DNA of 10,077 bases from assembly GCA_027625215.1 (NCBI GenBank), contig JAQBWJ010000027.1, positions 1 to 10,077 of the forward strand, read 5' to 3'. This document shows, one piece after another, positions 6,438 to 10,077 of the stretch. Numbering within the stretch: the first letter of the stretch is position 1; every line of letters begins with the position of its first letter. The notes beneath the pieces were generated by a model. The model was given only the letters and a program-made list of their open reading frames with translations. It did no database searches and had not been told where the DNA came from. Origin of the DNA: Candidatus Poribacteria bacterium (GTDB lineage Bacteria; Poribacteria; WGA-4E; GCA-2687025). A program made the translations under genes and the position numbers.

Positions 6438-7778
6438 ATGCCGCCGAATATACCGCGATTGATCGTGGAAGTCTGCCAGCAACGTTGGTTTGGCGGACGA
6501 CGCGGCATCGTGCTCGAACCCGTCCCTGATACCCGCTCCATCGGTTTCACGAATACGATCACCTCCGTCCGCATCTTCAAGGGTCCCGGCTACGGACCCG
6601 GCGCAAACGTCAAAGCGATCTTCTATGAGGACGTGAACTACAAAGGCAACCGCCTTGTTCTAGGACCCGGTTACTACCACAACCTGCATCAGTTGGCGTA
6701 CAACTTCGACAACCGCATCTCGTCGATCAACTTCGCCTCCGAGAGTTACGTGGACGGACCCGAATGGGGCAGCGTCCCCCTCATCCTCGACCTGTTCGAC
6801 CAACCGAACTACAAAGGTGTCCGCACGACCGTCAACCGCGACGAGCCCCAGATGACGGCGCGCGTCTCGAACACCGTCCGTTCGATGCGTCTCTATAAAG
6901 GTCCCAACTGTCCGCCCATCGGCGCGCGCGTTCAGCTGTTCTCGCGTCCGTTCTATGAGGGCGAACCGCACCCCATCCAACTGACGCGACAGGATTCGCT
7001 CATCGAAATCCCCGACATGCGCCTGCTCCCGCAAACGATGCCCGAAGTGATCGGCTCGATCAAAATCGAGGGGTGGACATCCTCCTCAGTCTTCTCGCAA
7101 GTCGTCTATCAGGACGAGTTCGACAGCGCGACCCTCCGCGCCGGGTGGGAATGGCACGACCCGCGAGAACTCAACGCGTGGCAGGAACGGCAAGGCTTCC
7201 TCATCCTCACCGTCGAAAAGAATCAAGACCTTTGGCACGGCGCGAACTACGACGCGCCCCGCGTCCTCCGCAGCGAAACGGGCGACTTCGCCATCGAGAC
7301 GCGCCTTCAGGTGTCCGGCGAAACCAACCCGCACGGCGGGCTGATCGTTTGGTTCGACCAAGACCACTTCGTTCGGTTGGAAAAGACCTCGCCCGAACAC
7401 TACTTCGCCGGAGACGTGCGCTTCGAGCAGCACACCGCCCGCCGCGACGAGCCGCTCATCGGGCGCGGTATCGACTTGGAGAACGCGACGCAGTTGTACC
7501 TCCGCATCGAGCGCGTCGGCAACCTGTTTCACGGCTACGCGAGCGCGAGCGGCGTCGATTGGGTCAGTTGTGGCACCGCGTACGTCGAGATGGGCAACCC
7601 CGTGCGCGTCGGGATGCACGCGCTCTGTCCGGGCAACATGAAGACCACCGTCACGCGGTTCGACTATTTCAAGGTGATGAAGAAGCCCGAAGAAACGCTG
7701 ACGCTCTCCCGCGCCATGACGACCAACCGCGCGCAGGAACGCTCGCGCCGCGTCGAAACGATCCGAAGGTTGACTTGA
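6438..7778 (+). CDS. Tandem beta/gamma-crystallin and DUF1349 fusion protein
   Basis: From ATG 6438 (GAGGA ribosome binding site about 11 bases upstream) the product is 446 aa. Residues 8-210 hold four Greek-key motifs making two beta/gamma-crystallin domains: 8-48, 58-100, 113-153 and 163-210. Motif 2 has a canonical Ca2+ site, DNRISS (91-96). Motifs 1, 3 and 4 have degenerate versions (TNTITS, SNTVRS, PEVIGS). Residues about 222-413 form a DUF1349 domain, a concanavalin-like lectin/glucanase fold, recognised from DEFDSATLRAGWEW and the GLIVWFDQDHFVRLEK core. The last 30 residues are basic. No signal peptide is visible at 6438, so it is either cytoplasmic or exported by another route. The frame stays open upstream to 5520, but that stretch lies antisense to the EEP gene and is a shadow. 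The stop overlaps the next ATG by one base (TGATG), indicating translational coupling. Likely a Ca2+- and sugar-binding protein, which is inference. Confidence 0.85.
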   Translation: MPPNIPRLIVEVCQQRWFGGRRGIVLEPVPDTRSIGFTNTITSVRIFKGPGYGPGANVKAIFYEDVNYKGNRLVLGPGYYHNLHQLAYNFDNRISSINFASESYVDGPEWGSVPLILDLFDQPNYKGVRTTVNRDEPQMTARVSNTVRSMRLYKGPNCPPIGARVQLFSRPFYEGEPHPIQLTRQDSLIEIPDMRLLPQTMPEVIGSIKIEGWTSSSVFSQVVYQDEFDSATLRAGWEWHDPRELNAWQERQGFLILTVEKNQDLWHGANYDAPRVLRSETGDFAIETRLQVSGETNPHGGLIVWFDQDHFVRLEKTSPEHYFAGDVRFEQHTARRDEPLIGRGIDLENATQLYLRIERVGNLFHGYASASGVDWVSCGTAYVEMGNPVRVGMHALCPGNMKTTVTRFDYFKVMKKPEETLTLSRAMTTNRAQERSRRVETIRRLT

Positions 7779-8956
7779 TGGCAACGGCGGTCGCCAACAC
7801 GATTCAGGAACTCGCGTTCTACCTGTCCGCGCACGCCGCGCAGCAGAACGTGCTGACGCGCCTTTTGGGATCCGGCGATACCCCCCGCGAAATCCTGCAA
7901 CAGCCCTGGACGTGGCGACAAACAGCCGCTCAACTCGCCGACGACCGATTCATATTGGAGCCGGGTCTTTGGTTGGAAGACCCTAAGGCGATCCTGCTCT
8001 GTGGCGTCGGGTCGGGACACGCGGCGGCGCGTTCCGTCGAGTTCGCCCTGCGCCTGAACTGGGAGATTCCCGTCGAAGCGCGTCCTGCTACCGATTTCAT
8101 CGTGCACCCACGCGCCCTGTTTCCGTACGTCGATCACACGATGATGGCGCATCTTTCCGGCAACGGGAACGACCCGGAGAGCGTCGAAACGCTCCGCATC
8201 GGGTTGGACGTATTTCACGATTCCGCCTACCATTGGGTCGTCACCTGCAACACGGACGGCAAACTGGCAGAACTCGCCCGCGAGCACCCCGATGCCTGCG
8301 CCCTGACAGTCCTTCACCCCGTCACCAACGACAATGGGCGATGCGCCACCTCCTCCTATACGAATCTGTCCATCGCGGGGTTGTGGTTTTCTCATCCTGA
8401 AGATTTCGGCGACGTGGCGAACCGTCTAGCGCTCGCCGCAGAACGCCTGTTCAACGAGTACGCGGGCATCCTGAACGACATCGCGCGTCAGCCGTCCGAT
8501 CACGTCGTCTATTTGGGGACGGGGGCGTTGGAGGCGGCGGCATTCGAGTCCGCCCGGCTGCTCGAAACGATGACGCGCGGCAAGAGTGTCGCCCGTTCAA
8601 GTTCGTTCTTGGGAGTGTCGTATCGGTCGCTTGATTCGATCACGGAAGACACGCTCGTCGTCGGCTACCTTTCGACCCACACCCACGCGCGCATTTACGA
8701 AGAAGAGGTGATTGAGCGTTTGCCGAATTGTCGCCGCGTCCTTGTCGTCGAGGAGGCGGACCCGCTCGTTCAATCGTTCGCGGACGTGGTGATCGAACTG
8801 CCGGAACTCGCCGACATCCCGGACGCATACAAGGCTCCGGCGGCGTCCGTCGTCGGGCAACTGTTCGCGTTATTTCGCGCCGTCTCGCAAGGCATCGACC
8901 CGGATGGAGATCGTCCCGTCAGGAGATCGGTGCGCGTACGTTCCTATCAAGAATAG
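7778..8956 (+). CDS. AgaS-like double SIS-domain protein, catalytic His apparently missing
   Basis: A 392-aa protein with two sugar isomerase (SIS) domains, about 40-200 and 225-375. It aligns in length and landmarks with AgaS (galactosamine-6-phosphate deaminase/isomerase) as I recall it: TPREILQQPWTW (35-46), the ATDFIVHP stretch (104-111), SGNGNDPESV (127-136), VTCN (155-158), CATSSYTNL (189-197), VYLGTGALEAAAFESARL (244-261) and LVVGYLSTHTHARIYE (293-308). At 279-286, where AgaS has FRHGPKSL, this protein has GVSYRSLD, so the His thought to open the ring in GlmS-type isomerases seems replaced. The phosphate-binding SGNSPES is also altered to SGNGNDPES. It may be a sugar-phosphate binder or have changed chemistry. 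ATG 7778 overlaps the preceding stop, with AAGG about 8 bases upstream. Its own stop is directly followed by the lipoprotein ATG. Confidence 0.85.
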   Translation: MATAVANTIQELAFYLSAHAAQQNVLTRLLGSGDTPREILQQPWTWRQTAAQLADDRFILEPGLWLEDPKAILLCGVGSGHAAARSVEFALRLNWEIPVEARPATDFIVHPRALFPYVDHTMMAHLSGNGNDPESVETLRIGLDVFHDSAYHWVVTCNTDGKLAELAREHPDACALTVLHPVTNDNGRCATSSYTNLSIAGLWFSHPEDFGDVANRLALAAERLFNEYAGILNDIARQPSDHVVYLGTGALEAAAFESARLLETMTRGKSVARSSSFLGVSYRSLDSITEDTLVVGYLSTHTHARIYEEEVIERLPNCRRVLVVEEADPLVQSFADVVIELPELADIPDAYKAPAASVVGQLFALFRAVSQGIDPDGDRPVRRSVRVRSYQE

Positions 8957-9577
8957 ATGGAGCCCATGTTCAGCGCGTTAAACAAACATCGAGCGTTCGA
9001 CAGCCAAATCTCCTCCGCCAGAGGGGGAGGATTAAGGTGGGGGTGGAAAACCCCAACGGCAAATAGGCACGCCCCTTTTTACAGTTGGAACGGGAAGGCA
9101 TTCGTCCTCCTAGCCGCGCTCGGACTGTTGTTCGGTTGCGAGGGCAAAAAGATCCAAAATCTCGGCGACATCGAAGCGACCGTTGAACTCCATCTGACGG
9201 GCATTTTCATGGAAATCTTCCTGATGACGGAAGACGGCGACCGACTTTATTGGGACACGGACATCTCCAGCCCCGTCGGAGCGGGTATCCTTCCCATCGA
9301 AGACCTCGACACGAAGGTTGATGTGTGGTCGATGAAGAACGGGCAGCGACACGAGAAGGTCTATAGCGGCAGGCTGTTCGACTTCCACTGGAACGTCGCG
9401 CGGATCAACTCGTTCAGGTCGTTGTTGGGTGAAATCCCGGCGAGCCGCATCAAACGCGACCTCGAAGCGGACGGACCTCAGGGCGAAATTGACCTCATCT
9501 TCGTCACGCCGAATCAGGGCAACTTCACGACGACACTGTTCAACGCACCCATCTATCCCGTCACCTATTTCCGTTGA
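8957..9577 (+). CDS. Predicted lipoprotein of unknown function with a long N-terminal extension
   Basis: The open frame codes 206 aa from ATG 8957, directly after the SIS stop. A second ATG at 8966 follows. A lipoprotein signal is clear at residues 47-61: Lys, then a hydrophobic run (FVLLAALGLLFG), then the lipobox Cys61 (LLFGC) followed by Glu. The 45 residues before it are not a normal n-region and are encoded by sequence that includes a REP-like palindrome. There is no in-frame ATG, GTG or TTG between 8968 and the hydrophobic run, so the true start is uncertain. The mature domain (62-206) is soluble, mixed in charge and unrecognised, ending in NAPIYPVTYFR. No Cys after the lipobox. The shape suggests a small beta-rich periplasmic lipoprotein, which is inference. 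It is 28 bases ahead of purL. Confidence 0.7.
   Translation: MEPMFSALNKHRAFDSQISSARGGGLRWGWKTPTANRHAPFYSWNGKAFVLLAALGLLFGCEGKKIQNLGDIEATVELHLTGIFMEIFLMTEDGDRLYWDTDISSPVGAGILPIEDLDTKVDVWSMKNGQRHEKVYSGRLFDFHWNVARINSFRSLLGEIPASRIKRDLEADGPQGEIDLIFVTPNQGNFTTTLFNAPIYPVTYFR
9003..9046 (+). repeat. REP-like palindromic element
   Basis: TCCTCC (9011-9016) pairs with GGAGGA (9026-9031) around a 9-base loop, and is followed by TTAAGGTGGGGGTGG (9032-9046). A C/T-rich arm, a G-rich arm and a trailing GGGTGGGG-type tail is the shape of the dispersed repetitive extragenic palindromes common in many bacterial genomes. Only one copy is in the window, so dispersal cannot be shown here. It lies within the 5' part of the lipoprotein reading frame rather than between genes. 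Confidence 0.5.
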
Positions 9578-9588
9578 TGCCGCAAGAT

Positions 9589-9594
9589 AAGGAG
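9589..9594 (+). promoter_or_regulatory. Ribosome binding site of purL
   Basis: AAGGAG lies 11 bases before ATG 9606, the best Shine-Dalgarno in the plus-strand run, and fixes the purL start. It sits in the 28-base spacer after the lipoprotein stop. Confidence 0.6.
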
Positions 9595-9605
9595 CGCGAC
9601 GCGCG

Positions 9606-10077
9606 ATGAGCGCATTCACGATTGAAGTCTCGACGAAACCGTCTCTACCCGACGCCGACGGGCGACGCATCGAACACGAAATCACCGATCTTGGCATCGA
9701 CGCATCAATCGCCGCGCGCGTTTCGCAGATGTACTGGTTGGAAGGCTCGCTGTCCGACCACGACGCCGATACGATTGCGACGCGGCTGTTGACCGACGCC
9801 ATCTCACAAGATGCCGTCGTTGGGGAACGCTCCGGCGCGCGACAGGTCGGCGTCGGCAAAGGTTGGATCGCCGAAATCCGCCTGAAACCCGGAGTGACGG
9901 ACGCCATCGGCGAGACAGTCGTCAAAGGCGCGCGCGATCTCGGCATCGGCGCGCTTGAACGCGCCAACACGGGAAGCCGCGTCACACTTGTCGGCGACGT
10001 GTCGGAAGACCTCGCCCGCGCCATCTGCGAGCGTTTGCTCGTGAACGATGTGGTTCAAACCTACACCCTCCAACGAC
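9606..10077 (+). CDS. purL: Phosphoribosylformylglycinamidine synthase, N-terminal PurS-like part (partial, runs off the window)
   Basis: The first 157 residues are visible and the frame is open to the window edge. They form two PurS-like ferredoxin-fold halves in tandem. The first (about 4-72) begins FTIEVSTKPSLPDADGRRIE and includes ARVSQMYWLEGSL. The second (about 87-156) begins WIAEIRLKPGVTDAIGETVV and includes GARDLGI and ANTGSRVTL. KPGVTD and DLGI are the recurrent signatures of PurS and of the N-terminal domain of single-chain PurL. The enzyme converts FGAR, glutamine and ATP to FGAM in purine synthesis in the cytoplasm. The ATP-binding PurL core and any glutaminase would lie beyond 10077. 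Start is supported by AAGGAG. A stand-alone tandem PurS is the alternative if the frame ends soon after the window. Confidence 0.82.
   Translation, partial: MSAFTIEVSTKPSLPDADGRRIEHEITDLGIDASIAARVSQMYWLEGSLSDHDADTIATRLLTDAISQDAVVGERSGARQVGVGKGWIAEIRLKPGVTDAIGETVVKGARDLGIGALERANTGSRVTLVGDVSEDLARAICERLLVNDVVQTYTLQR

Noticed and set aside
7073..7777. Upstream extension of the SIS frame
   Set aside because: Arg/Pro-rich out-of-frame reading of the DUF1349 coding sequence. The SIS protein starts at ATG 7778.
9110..10024. 304-codon minus-strand frame spanning the lipoprotein and purL
   Set aside because: Ser/Arg-rich shadow crossing two genes with recognisable features on the other strand, and no ribosome binding site or domain.
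1..10077. CRISPR array, tRNA, insertion sequence or phage/defence genes
   Set aside because: No regularly spaced repeats, no tRNA cloverleaf with CCA-type end, no transposase or integrase motif and no known defence domain were seen on either strand.

Overview
The window comes from a GC-rich bacterial chromosome (about 60% G+C by eye). I could not assign a phylum. A lipoprotein-type N-acetylmuramoyl-L-alanine amidase, a second predicted lipoprotein and a single-chain PurL with a PurS-like N-terminus fit a diderm bacterium outside the well-studied groups, but no marker gene here settles it. No tRNA, rRNA, CRISPR array, transposase or phage gene was seen. Genes are tightly packed and no gap exceeds about 170 bases.

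Layout: positions 74-6359 carry seven genes, all on the minus strand. In transcription order they are an endonuclease/exonuclease/phosphatase (EEP) family hydrolase, a small membrane protein with a Pro/Thr-rich tail, an SGNH/GDSL hydrolase, a two-TM K+ channel with an RCK domain, a stand-alone cyclic-nucleotide-binding-domain (CNBD) protein, a small multi-TM protein, and the TPR-amidase_3 lipoprotein. A 14-codon open stretch at 1-44 may be the start of an eighth gene. A divergent spacer (about 6360-6437) separates this block from a plus-strand run: a tandem beta/gamma-crystallin plus DUF1349 fusion, an AgaS-like SIS-domain protein, a lipoprotein whose 5' end carries a REP-like palindrome, and the 5' part of purL, cut by the window edge.

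Functional reading: the channel, CNBD protein and small membrane protein have short spacers and good ribosome binding sites, and look like one unit. The arrangement suggests a K+ channel whose cyclic-nucleotide sensor is a separate polypeptide, with the amidase at the distal end linking the unit to the envelope. On the plus strand the crystallin/DUF1349 and SIS genes overlap by one base, and the lipoprotein ORF starts directly after the SIS stop, so these three are probably cotranscribed with purL. The most interesting leads are the split channel/CNBD pair, the SIS protein that appears to have lost the AgaS catalytic His, the Ca2+-site crystallin fusion without a signal peptide, and the repeat apparently read into the lipoprotein N-terminus.
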